Shown: positions 55,303 to 63,802 of the stretch, piece after piece
Position numbering within the stretch: the first letter of the stretch is position 1
How the letters are laid out: every line of letters begins with the position of its first letter
Assembly: GCF_009664975.1 (NCBI RefSeq)
Contig: NZ_WJXB01000001.1
Span: 930,001-994,000, forward strand
DNA length: 64,000 bases
Source: Paenibacillus monticola
Lineage (GTDB): Bacteria; Bacillota; Bacilli; Paenibacillales; Paenibacillaceae
Direction: 5' to 3'
Translations under genes and position numbers: made by a program
Notes under the pieces: generated by a model
The model's database searches: none
The model's input: only the letters and a program-made list of their open reading frames with translations
Told to the model about the DNA's origin: nothing

Positions 55303-56478
55303 ATGACGGAGAAACATTATGTTATTGTCGGCAGCGGGGTTGCCGCCGTACATGCGGCCAAAGCCATCAGGGATCAGGACGGGGAAGCGGTTATCTCTAT
55401 TTTTGGGGAGGAAAATACTCTTCCATATAATAGAATCAAACTTTCCAAGGGATTGTTCACAGATTTGCATAGTGAGAAGGTATTAATCAAGAAGGAAAAA
55501 TGGTATCAGACGAACAACATTAAGGTCCAACACGGCACAACCATCACTGCGATTGATCCCAAGGATAAAATAGTGGTAACTGCAGACGGACAGGACGTTG
55601 CCTACCACCGATTACTTCTGTGTACAGGGGCAAGTAACCGGAAGTTGCCAATGGCCGGAACTATGCTGCGCAATGTCCATAATATCAGGGATTTAAACGA
55701 TGCAGATCAGCTCAAAGATAGTTTAGTGAGTGGAGATCGTATCTGTGTAATCGGCGGTGGTGTGCAGGGGGTAGAAACTGCCTGGTCCTTTATCGAAGCT
55801 GGTTATCCGGTAACGATTGTGGAAGCAGCACCGCGGCTCATGGGCCGACAGCTGGATGAGCAGGCTTCTAATCTAATGTTGCAAAAGATCCTCGAGTTCG
55901 GAGCTAATGTCCAGCTGGGACAAGGTGTTAAATGTATTACCGGAATCGATTGTGTTCAGGGTGTAGAACTGGAGGATGGTTCCATTCTGCCTTGTGAGCA
56001 TGTTGTTTACTCGATAGGAATTGTACCAAAGACGTCTCTTGCCGGCCAAGCAGGCATTGAGGTACAGGGTGGTATTCTTGTGAATGAGAACATGCAGACG
56101 AGTGATCCCTCTGTGTATGCCGCAGGCGACGCTGCAGAATTTCAGGGTCGGGTAGAAGGGTTGTGGGGAGGAGCGATGGAGCAAGGGAGAATTGCTGGAA
56201 TGAATATGACTGGCAGCCCTGTTGCCTATGAGCGCGCGGTTCCTGTCACTTTGTTCAATGCTTTTGAAATGTACCTGTTCTCTATCGGTCAAGTGGACGA
56301 ACAGCAATGTGACACTAGTGTGGTCCCTACGGACAGTGAGCCGTATACGCGTATCTTTATTAAGGATGGCTTAATTGCGGGAGTGATTTCATTTCAAGGT
56401 GTGGCCGCTTCGCTACCCTATAAGACAGCTATTGAACAAGGAATCAAGTACGACACATTCAATAATAAGGAGAGCTAA
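55303..56478 (+). CDS. FAD-dependent NADH:rubredoxin oxidoreductase (NorW-like)
   Basis: 391 residues, class I pyridine nucleotide-disulfide oxidoreductase fold without redox Cys pair. FAD motif [16 protein letters not shown] at the N-terminus; NAD motif [20 protein letters not shown] near residue 145; second FAD motif [10 protein letters not shown] near 265. It transfers electrons from NADH to rubredoxin. ATG follows AGAGGAG. It lies between the flavodiiron and rubredoxin genes, which fits its role exactly. Confidence 0.92.
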   Translation: MTEKHYVIVGSGVAAVHAAKAIRDQDGEAVISIFGEENTLPYNRIKLSKGLFTDLHSEKVLIKKEKWYQTNNIKVQHGTTITAIDPKDKIVVTADGQDVAYHRLLLCTGASNRKLPMAGTMLRNVHNIRDLNDADQLKDSLVSGDRICVIGGGVQGVETAWSFIEAGYPVTIVEAAPRLMGRQLDEQASNLMLQKILEFGANVQLGQGVKCITGIDCVQGVELEDGSILPCEHVVYSIGIVPKTSLAGQAGIEVQGGILVNENMQTSDPSVYAAGDAAEFQGRVEGLWGGAMEQGRIAGMNMTGSPVAYERAVPVTLFNAFEMYLFSIGQVDEQQCDTSVVPTDSEPYTRIFIKDGLIAGVISFQGVAASLPYKTAIEQGIKYDTFNNKES

Positions 56479-56480
56479 CC

Positions 56481-56648
56481 ATGACCAAATATATATGCCA
56501 GCCCTGTGGATATATCTACGATCCAGCAATGGGGGACCCCGACGAAGACGTTGTGCCAGGGACTGCTTTTGAAGATCTGCCTGAGGATTGGGTCTGCCCA
56601 GTCTGCGGTGAGGATACCAGCCATTTTGCTCCTGTGGAAGATAAATAG
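56481..56648 (+). CDS. Rubredoxin
   Basis: 55 residues: [20 protein letters not shown] ... [20 protein letters not shown]. The four iron-binding cysteines are in CQPC and CPVC, with the usual Tyr, Phe and Trp core residues and the conserved GDP segment. It starts three bases after the reductase stop, with AAGGAGAG upstream. It carries electrons from the reductase to the flavodiiron protein. Confidence 0.97.
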   Translation: MTKYICQPCGYIYDPAMGDPDEDVVPGTAFEDLPEDWVCPVCGEDTSHFAPVEDK

Positions 56649-56681
56649 TAAAGCCAGCAAACCATGAAAGAGGTGAGAAGG

Positions 56682-57389
56682 TTGACAGAAAGTTCCTGCC
56701 AATATTCCAAGGACCCCTGTACCCGTAAAGTTCCAATCTTTGCTTCGTTATCTGATGAGGACCTGGCCAAGGTTAGCGCAATGATCAAGCACAGAAAATA
56801 CAGTAAGGGACAAGCATTGATATTGGAGGAGCAGCCCTCAGATACTTTATATATCATTCAGCAAGGTCAGGTTAAGCTGTTGAAAATTACGCCGCAAGGC
56901 AAAGATCAGATTCTGCATATTCTTTCGACAGGTGAATTCTTCGGTGAATTAAATATCTTCAATAGTGATGAATTAAGTAATTTCAGCGCCTATGCACTGA
57001 AAAGTACGGAGATCTGTATGCTGACAAAAGACGATATGGAACAACTCATCGAGCAGAACCCGGACATCGCCCTGAAGCTGCTTAAGACCATTACGAAAAG
57101 ACTGGCTCACACCGAGAATTTGGCGCAAAGCCTGGCTACGAAGGACCCTGAAATTCGCATCGCTTATATGATTCTCGAACTTGGGCACAAATACGGCAAA
57201 CCGGGCAAGGAACAGATTAAGGTGAAGCTGCCCTTGTCGCGTGAAGAAATGGCGAATTACGTTGGCGTTACGCGCGAAACTATTAGCCGGAAGTTCAGTA
57301 AGTTTGAGCAGATGGGTGTGATTGAGATCAACGGCCAACGAGAAATTACGATCCGCGATATGCAGAAGTTGCATGAATATATCGATTAA
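56682..57389 (+). CDS. Crp/Fnr-family transcriptional regulator
   Basis: 235 residues from TTG 56682, which has GAGGTG six bases upstream (ATG 56664 has no site). Cyclic-nucleotide-binding-like beta-roll (ILEEQPSDTLYIIQQGQVKL, GEFFGELNIF), long dimer helix and a winged helix-turn-helix LSREEMANYVGVTRETISRK. Two N-terminal Cys (SSCQYSKDPCTRKVPIF) resemble the thiol or Fe-S sensing region of Fnr/Flp-like proteins. It ends the flavodiiron operon and is the likely O2/NO or redox sensor for it. No clear Fnr box (TGTGA-N6-TCACA) was seen upstream of the operon. Confidence 0.92.
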   Translation: MTESSCQYSKDPCTRKVPIFASLSDEDLAKVSAMIKHRKYSKGQALILEEQPSDTLYIIQQGQVKLLKITPQGKDQILHILSTGEFFGELNIFNSDELSNFSAYALKSTEICMLTKDDMEQLIEQNPDIALKLLKTITKRLAHTENLAQSLATKDPEIRIAYMILELGHKYGKPGKEQIKVKLPLSREEMANYVGVTRETISRKFSKFEQMGVIEINGQREITIRDMQKLHEYID

Positions 57390-57465
57390 GTCTTAAGAGT
57401 AAGAGAGACAAATCTAGTGATTCAAAACACATAACGGATCATTCAAAGACCTTATACTCAAGTAG

Positions 57466-57480
57466 TGATAATCATTATCA
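57466..57480 (+). promoter_or_regulatory. Perfect Fur-type 7-1-7 box
   Basis: TGATAATCATTATCA is an exact 7-1-7 inverted repeat identical to the B. subtilis Fur consensus TGATAATNATTATCA. It is 25 bases before the methyltransferase start, downstream of a TATACT -10-like hexamer, where binding would block transcription. PerR and Zur boxes differ in the arms, so Fur is the best candidate. Confidence 0.85.
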
Positions 57481-57505
57481 ATGAGTAAAAGGAGATGTTA
57501 TCTAT

Positions 57506-58288
57506 ATGAGTACAATAACAACTGATGAGAAGCCAGCACATCTGTTTCTAGCTTCTCTTGGCAAAACCAGATTACGACCCGGTGGAAAAGCCGCAACGGA
57601 AAGAATACTTGAGGCTTGCCACATTACTTCGGATACGCTGCTGCTTGAGGTAGCTCCAAATATGGGAACAACAGCCATTCATATAGCTCAAACCTACGGT
57701 TGTGATGTAACCGGAATTGATCTGCATGAACCTAGTATCCTGAAAGCCCGAGAAAATATCAAACAACATGGCTTGGAAAACTCTGTTCGCGTAGAGTTGG
57801 GCAATGCGCTTTCGCTTCCCTTTGCGGATGACTCATTCGATGTCGTTATTAATGAAGCCATGCTGTCCATGCTTCCTCTGGAGCAGAAACGCCAAGCTAT
57901 CCATGAATATATGAGAGTACTAAAGCCAGGGGGGCGGCTGGGCACACATGACTTGTTACTGCGCCTTGACCCGGAGGCTGAAGGCAACCGTGCACGTTTG
58001 AATGCGCTTAGGAAATCGCTTTTTGTTAATGCACAGCCCATGACAGAGTCAGCCTGGAGCACCCTTTTTAATGAGGTTGGATTCAGCGAAATTGACGTTC
58101 ATACAGGCAGTATGACACTGCTGTCCTTAAAGGGACTTATTATAGATGAAGGCTGGGAAGGGACTCTCAAGCTGCTGGGTAATGCCAGCCAGTATGAGTA
58201 TAGCAAGCAACGTTTATTCGAGCTTATCAGTACTTTTGAAGACAACAACGACTTTTACGGACATATTACATTTGTTGCAACCAAATAA
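57506..58288 (+). CDS. SAM-dependent class I methyltransferase
   Basis: 260 residues. Motif I LLEVAPNMGTTAIHIAQTYG, acidic end of strand 2 in VTGIDLHEPSILKARENIKQ, motif II FADDSFDVVINEAMLSMLP and motif III LKPGGRLGTHDLLLRL. No second functional domain. AAAAGGAG precedes ATG. The substrate is unknown; the UbiE/arsenite-methyltransferase-like core alone does not decide it. Under the Fur-type box and followed by cupin and V4R genes. Confidence 0.85.
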   Translation: MSTITTDEKPAHLFLASLGKTRLRPGGKAATERILEACHITSDTLLLEVAPNMGTTAIHIAQTYGCDVTGIDLHEPSILKARENIKQHGLENSVRVELGNALSLPFADDSFDVVINEAMLSMLPLEQKRQAIHEYMRVLKPGGRLGTHDLLLRLDPEAEGNRARLNALRKSLFVNAQPMTESAWSTLFNEVGFSEIDVHTGSMTLLSLKGLIIDEGWEGTLKLLGNASQYEYSKQRLFELISTFEDNNDFYGHITFVATK

Positions 58289-58307
58289 TGAAATGGAGGT
58301 TTTTCTA

Positions 58308-58649
58308 ATGGAAAAACAAGGGCTACAATCAATCAAAGACTATAATGAGGACAAATTCACGAAACGGATTGTGTTCAAAAGCGGTGAAAGTGTAGTATTT
58401 GTACTCAACTTTATGCCAGGACAGGAACTGCCAACCCATCAACATCCAGGGACCGCCGTATTTATTCTTGTGCTTGATGGTGGCGGAACGGTTACGGTAA
58501 ATGGAGCAGAAACGCTCTTGGTTAAGGATGATGTCATTTCTTGCGAGGGCAACGAGCAGTTCTCTTTCAAGAATACGGGAACTCTTCCTACTAGTCTCTA
58601 TGTTGTTCTAAGTAAAATCCCCGACGAAAGATATGCCCAGAATATATAA
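58308..58649 (+). CDS. Cupin-domain protein
   Basis: 113 residues, one cupin barrel. Metal-binding motif 1 is GQELPTHQHPGTAVFILVLDG (two His, the Glu replaced), and motif 2 is weak (EGNEQFSFKNTG), lacking the usual final His. It may therefore bind metal poorly or sense a ligand. ATG follows TGGAGG, 19 bases after the methyltransferase stop. Part of the Fur-box operon. Function unknown. Confidence 0.82.
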   Translation: MEKQGLQSIKDYNEDKFTKRIVFKSGESVVFVLNFMPGQELPTHQHPGTAVFILVLDGGGTVTVNGAETLLVKDDVISCEGNEQFSFKNTGTLPTSLYVVLSKIPDERYAQNI

Positions 58650-58669
58650 GTGGGTTAGGTGGTGAGATC

Positions 58670-59116
58670 ATGGACCATTTTACTTTTGCGGATATGAAGA
58701 AAATTAAGCGCGAGAACTTAGGGGATGTCGTCCCCCTCGAGCTATTTAGAACGATAAGGCTGATTGGTCTCTATCAAGCGCTGCCGGCGAATGGGAAAGC
58801 TACGACAGTGACTATAGGCCGGAAAATCGGGGAAGAGCTAGGTGTTACAACAGTTACGGAATTATTCGAGTTATTCGAGAATTTGAAAATAGGCATCCCG
58901 ACGATTCTTAGCGAAGATGAGAAAGGGATGACGGTTGCCGTACATGACTGCTTCTGTGAAGGCTTGCCGGTGATGGAAGGCAAAATGGTCTGCGATCTGG
59001 AGGGAGCGATTATGGAAGGCGCTCTCACCAAGATGCGGGGAAAACGTGTCTCCGTCAAGGAAGTAAAGTGTAATGTCCACGGTGATGAGTATTGTGAGTA
59101 TCAAGTGAGGTACTGA
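58670..59116 (+). CDS. V4R-domain (4-vinyl reductase-like) protein
   Basis: 148 residues. The V4R fold pattern is seen in IGRKIGEELGVTTVTELFEL and a C-terminal cysteine cluster: VHDCFCEGLPVMEGKMVCDL, VKEVKCNVHGDEYCEYQV. Five Cys and one His could bind a metal or Fe-S centre. The V4R fold is related to the haem-NO-binding (H-NOX) fold, which makes a gas or redox sensing role plausible beside a flavodiiron NO/O2 reductase, but this is inference. ATG follows TAGGTGG. Last gene of the operon, before a terminator. Confidence 0.82.
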   Translation: MDHFTFADMKKIKRENLGDVVPLELFRTIRLIGLYQALPANGKATTVTIGRKIGEELGVTTVTELFELFENLKIGIPTILSEDEKGMTVAVHDCFCEGLPVMEGKMVCDLEGAIMEGALTKMRGKRVSVKEVKCNVHGDEYCEYQVRY

Positions 59117-59151
59117 GCTCTCGTCATATTTTGTCGCTAACGTTCATGATT

Positions 59152-59195
59152 AAGGTGATTGTCCCTATTGTAATCAGGGGGCAGCACCTTTTTTT
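59152..59195 (+). terminator. Terminator of the V4R operon
   Basis: AAGGTG and TTGTCCC pair with GGGGGCAG and CACCTT, followed by TTTTTTT. Confidence 0.85.
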
Positions 59196-59372
59196 GTATT
59201 TTTTGTCCTATTCATTTTAGGTATCTTTGAAAGCGTTCTTTTGATATATGACTTGAGTTCTTCGGAGGTCGACTATTTTTGCGCAAGCTACAAGCAGGTT
59301 TATGCCTATGCAGACGAAAGAATGAAGAATCTGGCAACAGGCTTAATGCAGCAAATGTTTAAAAGAGGATGA
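59196..59372 (+). other. Possible C-terminal gene remnant
   Basis: An open plus-strand frame without start reads VDYFCASYKQVYAYADERMK then NLATGLMQQMFKRG and stops at 59372, overlapping the end of the chromate transporter gene on the other strand. The last 35 residues look protein-like, but no family is recognised. Chance is possible. Confidence 0.25.
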
Positions 59373-59904
59373 TCCCTACACAAGCAGAACCGATAATGAT
59401 CATAAGTGGATGGACTTTATATTTGACAATAAGCAGAAAAGCCGCAGCACTAATCAATAGTGTAGCAATAGATGTCCAATGGAGAATAGAATCTGCTGGA
59501 TTGGAGAATCCAAAATGAATGGCAGCATATAAAATTAATGCGGTAATAATCGGCCGCAAACCATAGAAGGAGGCCTTGACCCAAGGATTGGAATGGATTT
59601 TGTAAAAAAATGCAGCAATCAGAATAACTACAATGAGAGAAGGAAGAATAATTCCGCTCGTAGCAGCTATAGCTCCCGATAAGCCGGCCGTATTATAGCC
59701 AATCAGCGTAGCGGTATTCGTGGCAATTGATCCCGGAGACATACCGGAGAGCGAAACGATCCGTTGAAACTCTTCGGGAGTGAGCCAGCTGTAGCGATAC
59801 ACTTCATATTGAATCATAGAAATGACCGCATAACCCCCTCCGAAGGACAGAATTCCGATTTTCATAAACGATATAAACAGCTGCCATAGTAACAAAGAGT
59901 CCAC
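59359..59904 (-). CDS. Chromate transporter, short chain (CHR domain), second subunit
   Basis: 181 residues with about six membrane segments. Signature at the N-terminus: SFGGGYAVISMIQYEVY and SLSGMSPGSIATNTATLIGY, as in CHR domains. Short CHR proteins come as adjacent pairs that together correspond to long ChrA. It starts two bases after the stop of the other CHR gene, so the two are co-translated. Export of chromate is the named function, though the true substrate in many bacteria is unproven. Confidence 0.88.
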   Translation of the reverse strand: MDSLLLWQLFISFMKIGILSFGGGYAVISMIQYEVYRYSWLTPEEFQRIVSLSGMSPGSIATNTATLIGYNTAGLSGAIAATSGIILPSLIVVILIAAFFYKIHSNPWVKASFYGLRPIITALILYAAIHFGFSNPADSILHWTSIATLLISAAAFLLIVKYKVHPLMIIIGSACVGIILF

Positions 59905-59906
59905 CC

Positions 59907-60542
59907 CTAAATATAATATTCAATTACACCCGAAACAGCGCTGCCGTTCACTGATTCTTTCTCCGTTATAACGTTCATTCCGAGCTGTTGCTTCGCATAG
60001 ATAATGATAATGCCTAAAGCTAGCCCCATCATAATCATAAAAATAGGATTCCATCCGGTCAGTAGTAGCATTAGCAGTGATCCTAAGGCTAGAATTATGG
60101 TGGCTAGGTCAAATAGTGCAACTTTACCCATCTTGTAAGCAGCAACCGCGATCAATCCAATTACGGCACCGTTGATGCCTTTAAAGGCAGATTGCATTTT
60201 TGGCTCATTTTGAACAAGTGAATAAACAACGCTGAGCATATAAATAATCAAAAAGGTTGGAAGCGTAATCCCTAATACGGCAGCAATAGCACCTGGGATT
60301 TTCCCCATACGGTAACCGATGAATGCGGAGGAGTTTACGCCAACCCCCCCTGGAGCAGAGCCTGCAAGGGACAAAAGATCACTCATCTCCTGCTCGTCGA
60401 TCCACTTACGCTTCTCTACCACCTCACGATCAATTATTGCCAGCATTGCATATCCGCCTCCGAAGGTGGAGGGACCAATTTTAAAGAAAATCCAGAACAA
60501 ATCCCATAACATGACCAGTTTACTTTTAAATTCATTTCGCAT
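59907..60542 (-). CDS. Chromate transporter, short chain (CHR domain), first subunit
   Basis: 211 residues from the ATG at 60542, preceded by GGGAGAG at nine bases; a longer frame to 60590 lacks a site. Signature FFKIGPSTFGGGYAMLAIID and LAGSAPGGVGVNSSAFIGYR. Five or six membrane segments. Pairs with the downstream CHR gene to form a heterodimeric transporter. Confidence 0.88.
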   Translation of the reverse strand: MRNEFKSKLVMLWDLFWIFFKIGPSTFGGGYAMLAIIDREVVEKRKWIDEQEMSDLLSLAGSAPGGVGVNSSAFIGYRMGKIPGAIAAVLGITLPTFLIIYMLSVVYSLVQNEPKMQSAFKGINGAVIGLIAVAAYKMGKVALFDLATIILALGSLLMLLLTGWNPIFMIMMGLALGIIIIYAKQQLGMNVITEKESVNGSAVSGVIEYYI

Positions 60543-60863
60543 GGTGGATTTCTCTCCCGAGTAGTATTTGTTGTAGGGAAAACCTTTCAAAAGAATTAGC
60601 TATTTCAGTATTTAGTATAGCATCTTTTTACCAAAACGAAATTAACTTTTATTGAGTTTAAGTATTAGTATTCCTTGTACGACTAAAAAGACTATTATTG
60701 ATGAATATTATGATTATTCACATCGAAAATATAGGAATTAAAAAACAATATTCTCAAGTTTACTCCATATTGGTAAAAAGTCGGCTGCTAGCATTTTTGG
60801 ATATTAACAGATATAATGAAATTGATATCCGATAAGAATAATGCGAATAAATGGAGCGGTCAT
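60543..60863. other. AT-rich divergent promoter region
   Basis: 321 bases between the chromate transporter pair and the ROK regulator. No gene, hairpin or known operator was recognised; the sequence is strongly AT-rich, as expected of two divergent promoters. Confidence 0.5.
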
Positions 60864-62063
60864 ATGAGCAAACCTAGTCTAGCGGCTTCCACAACAAAAA
60901 AAGCGATTTATGAACGAATCGCCCGTCAAAGGGATGTTCCCAAGGCGGAGCTGATGGATGAATTTAGGATGACCAGCAGTAGCCTAACTCGGTTATTGGA
61001 AGAAATGACAGATGAAGGCTGGATTGTAGAGGCGGGTTTAGGACAGTCCACCGGGGGCAGGAAACCCATTCTGTATCAGATTAACCCTACACAAAAAGTA
61101 ATATTCGGGTTGGAGATATCTCGGCTGTATTCTGCGCTGGGCTTATTTGATTTGGAGATGAACACTTTATCTTTCTGTAGATGGACCATGGATGGAGCCA
61201 TGACCCCTGAGCGTCTGGTTAACTATATAAGTAGCAGTATGGATACAATGCTGGCAGAGCATCATTTGGACAAGAGTAAGGTGGCAGGCATAGGAGTGGG
61301 TGCTGTTGGGCCGCTGGACCGTCACAAAGGATATATACTGAACCCGCTTTATTTTCCCGCTGCTGGATGGTCGGACGTGCCAATCTGTGAGTTGCTGGAA
61401 AATACAACTGGGATCCGGGCTATACTCGAAAACGGTGCGAATACAGCGTTAATTGGTGAGCATTGGGTGCTACGCAACGATAATATCCAGCATATGCTTT
61501 ACGTACATGCAGGAACAGGGCTGCGTTCCGCTATGATGTCGAACGGCAATTTGGTACATGGAGCGGTCGACATGGAAGGGTCCATTGGGCAGATGATCAT
61601 TCAGACGGACGGGCCAAGGCTTCACAATATGGGGAATTATGGAGCACTGGAAGCATTTGCATCTGTTCAAGCATTGGAAAAGCAGGTTAGAGCCCAGCGG
61701 AACATGAGAAGAGACAGGCTCACTAGTACGGAAGGACTTGAGTCTGATGTTGTTCATTTTGACATGCTTGTTGAGGCTCTTAACCAAGGCGACCCCTTCA
61801 TTCATGAGATTTTTACCCAATCGGCGTCTTATATGGGTATAGGGCTGGCGAATCTGATTAATATTCTTCATCCGGAAACGGTTATATTAGGCGGTGCTCT
61901 GATTAACGCGCATAGAATTTATTATGATACTGCAATCTCAGTCGCTCAAAAAAATATATATTACTTTCCGGAATATCAACCGACTTTTTCAAAAGGAATA
62001 CTTCAGGAAAATGCGGTTTCAATGGGAGCGGCCGTTATGGTTTTTAAGCAGCTTCAGATATAA
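60864..62063 (+). CDS. ROK-family transcriptional regulator (NagC/XylR type)
   Basis: 399 residues. N-terminal winged helix-turn-helix (VPKAELMDEFRMTSSSLTRL, EEMTDEGWIVEAGLGQSTGG) followed by a ROK sugar-kinase fold (GIGVGAVGPLDRHKGYILNP, HAGTGLRSAMMSNGNLVHGA, NILHPETVILGGALINAH). The zinc-binding Cys cluster of ROK kinases is missing (sequence near MEGSIGQMIIQTDGPRLHN), fitting a regulator. ATG 60864 follows GGAGCGG. Sugar ligand and targets are unknown; no sugar operon is adjacent on this side. Confidence 0.88.
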   Translation: MSKPSLAASTTKKAIYERIARQRDVPKAELMDEFRMTSSSLTRLLEEMTDEGWIVEAGLGQSTGGRKPILYQINPTQKVIFGLEISRLYSALGLFDLEMNTLSFCRWTMDGAMTPERLVNYISSSMDTMLAEHHLDKSKVAGIGVGAVGPLDRHKGYILNPLYFPAAGWSDVPICELLENTTGIRAILENGANTALIGEHWVLRNDNIQHMLYVHAGTGLRSAMMSNGNLVHGAVDMEGSIGQMIIQTDGPRLHNMGNYGALEAFASVQALEKQVRAQRNMRRDRLTSTEGLESDVVHFDMLVEALNQGDPFIHEIFTQSASYMGIGLANLINILHPETVILGGALINAHRIYYDTAISVAQKNIYYFPEYQPTFSKGILQENAVSMGAAVMVFKQLQI

Positions 62064-62100
62064 TTCAAATATTTATTCCTTTATATTTTAAGATTGCTAG

Positions 62101-62334
62101 AAAGGTGGACTGCGAATCGCTTCGGTATCCGTTATCGGGATTGCTACAATTGCGGCTTGGATTAATTCCGGCGGCCTGGGGGTTGTGCTCTTTGAAGGAC
62201 TGTACCAGAACTCGCTTCCCAAAATGCTGTGGGGTACTCTTCTTGTTTCCGCTCTGGCACTGGCAACGAATCTGACACTGTTGAAGATCGAGAAAAAAAC
62301 GATGCTGCGCGCACGCGGAGAGCACCGTGCCTGA
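62101..62334 (+). pseudogene. C-terminal relic of an osmoprotectant (OpuC-like) ABC permease
   Basis: Open frame after an in-frame TAG, with no start, reading GLRIASVSVIGIATIAAWIN then SGGLGVVLFEGLYQNSLPK and ending LRARGEHRA. The IATIAA.I..GGLG block and the final membrane helix are those of glycine betaine/carnitine/choline ABC permeases (OpuBB/OpuCB/OpuCD). Only about 77 residues remain. A terminator follows, probably the original operon end. Confidence 0.8.
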
Positions 62335-62361
62335 TATAATGCAGGTATACAAGCAAGTAAG

Positions 62362-62393
62362 CAAGCCCAAAAGTATTGGGGTTGTTTTTTTTT
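62362..62393 (+). terminator. Terminator after the permease relic
   Basis: CAAGCCC pairs with GGGGTTG (one mismatch) and is followed by nine T residues. Confidence 0.75.
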
Positions 62394-62562
62394 CGTTTTG
62401 CGCTTTTGTAGGAATCTACTCCTATTAGAGTCTTGAGGGAATTGTTGAAAATAGGAAGTTATGGTGATAGGAAATAAGACCTACGCGCTCTCATAATGAG
62501 GGAATAAACAAAATTAATTTTGACAACAGATTTTAAGCTCGAATCTTAGAAGGAGGATTCAT

Positions 62563-62922
62563 ATGACTAAAGTATTGATCGTGGATGATGCTGCTTTTAT
62601 AAGGTCACATCTTAAGTTGTTGCTGGAGAGTAATGGCTTTGAGGTGATTGGGGAAGCTGGAAATGGAAAAGAGGCTCTGGAGAAAATTCGAGTATTGAGA
62701 CCGGATATCGTTACCCTTGACATAACAATGCCTGAAATGGACGGGATTGAATGTATGGCGGAGATCAATAAAATGGATGATTCCCCTATTATTATTATGA
62801 TTTCTGCACTAGGACAGGAATTGGCTGTAAAGAAGGCAATGATGAATGGTGCTAACGGATTTATTGTAAAGCCCTACAAAAGTGAAACTGTAATAAAAAG
62901 TTTAAATAAGTTCAGAACATAA
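62563..62922 (+). CDS. CheY-like response regulator
   Basis: 119 residues, receiver domain only. LIVDDAAFIRSHLKLLLESN, phospho-acceptor Asp53 in VTLDITMPEMDGIECM, Ser/Thr switch in IIMISALGQ and Lys in GFIVKPYKSETV. ATG follows AAGGAGG; TTGACA 40 bases upstream is a good -35. The DITMPEMDG form is that of chemotaxis CheY/YneI-type proteins. It precedes a broken PAS-GGDEF-EAL gene, its possible former partner. Confidence 0.9.
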   Translation: MTKVLIVDDAAFIRSHLKLLLESNGFEVIGEAGNGKEALEKIRVLRPDIVTLDITMPEMDGIECMAEINKMDDSPIIIMISALGQELAVKKAMMNGANGFIVKPYKSETVIKSLNKFRT

Positions 62923-62987
62923 GTTAATCGAATCTTGTTTGCCCTACATAGCTGCTGGATATTTGTACGCTTTCTGAATGTGCAAAA

Positions 62988-63723
62988 GTGAAGGAAGAAT
63001 TAAATCAAACCCTACAAGAGCTATTCGATGTTCAAAATGCCTTGGATGAATCAGCTATTCTAGCCAAAACTGACGAAGAAGGAAACATCACCTATGTGAA
63101 TGATCTATTCGGGTAACATCGACCATTGTCCCCTCGAAAAAAGCGGGCAAGCCTTTTCAATATACTGCCATTCTAATCAATAATCAGGGTATAGAGATTC
63201 CAATAGATGATAGCGCCGCTCCAATCAAAGATAATTATGAGAATATTACTGGTGTTGTGCTCGTTTTCCGTGAAATCATTGAACGTAAGCATTATGAGGA
63301 ACAATTGAAATATAATGCCTTACATGACATGCTGACCGGATTGCCCAATCGTCGACTTTGTAGAGATCGTCTGACTAGTGACATCATTCATGCTAGATGC
63401 AATCAGGAGTGTCTGGCCGTAATGGCACCGGCTACTCTTCGCTAAGTTATCTTAAAAGGTTACCTATTGATACTTTGAAAATTGACCGTTCGTTTATCAA
63501 TGAAATTGGGTCAAATCATAAAGATTATAAAATACTTTATACTATTATTCAGTTAGCCCGAAATATGGAAATGAATATTATCGCTGAAGGAATTGAGTCT
63601 GAACAGCAACAGACAGCACTTTTACGGTTAGGATGTACGGAAGGACAAGGATATTTCTTCTCTAAACCTTTAAACGAAAAAGAATTCAATGAATTCTATT
63701 TCAGAGAGCATATCAACGTATAA
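62988..63723 (+). pseudogene. PAS-GGDEF-EAL signalling protein, multiply deleted
   Basis: Three pieces remain. 62988-63116 reads the start of a PAS domain (LDESAILAKTDEEGNITYVN) and ends in a stop. 63117-63445 continues in another frame with the end of a PAS domain (GVVLVFREIIERKHYEEQLK) and the first GGDEF residues (YNALHDMLTGLPNRRLCRDR). After a large deletion and frame change, 63420-63723 gives the end of an EAL domain (GTGYSSLSYLKRLPIDTLKI, IIAEGIESEQQQ, GYFFSKPL). The GGDEF signature and most EAL metal ligands are lost, so no cyclic-di-GMP activity is possible. Confidence 0.88.
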
Positions 63724-63802
63724 ATCGCCTATTTATTTAAAATTTAATATGTTAAAATCAAGGGGATTTAGAACACATGTATTCATATGAGGAGCTAATA
63801 TA

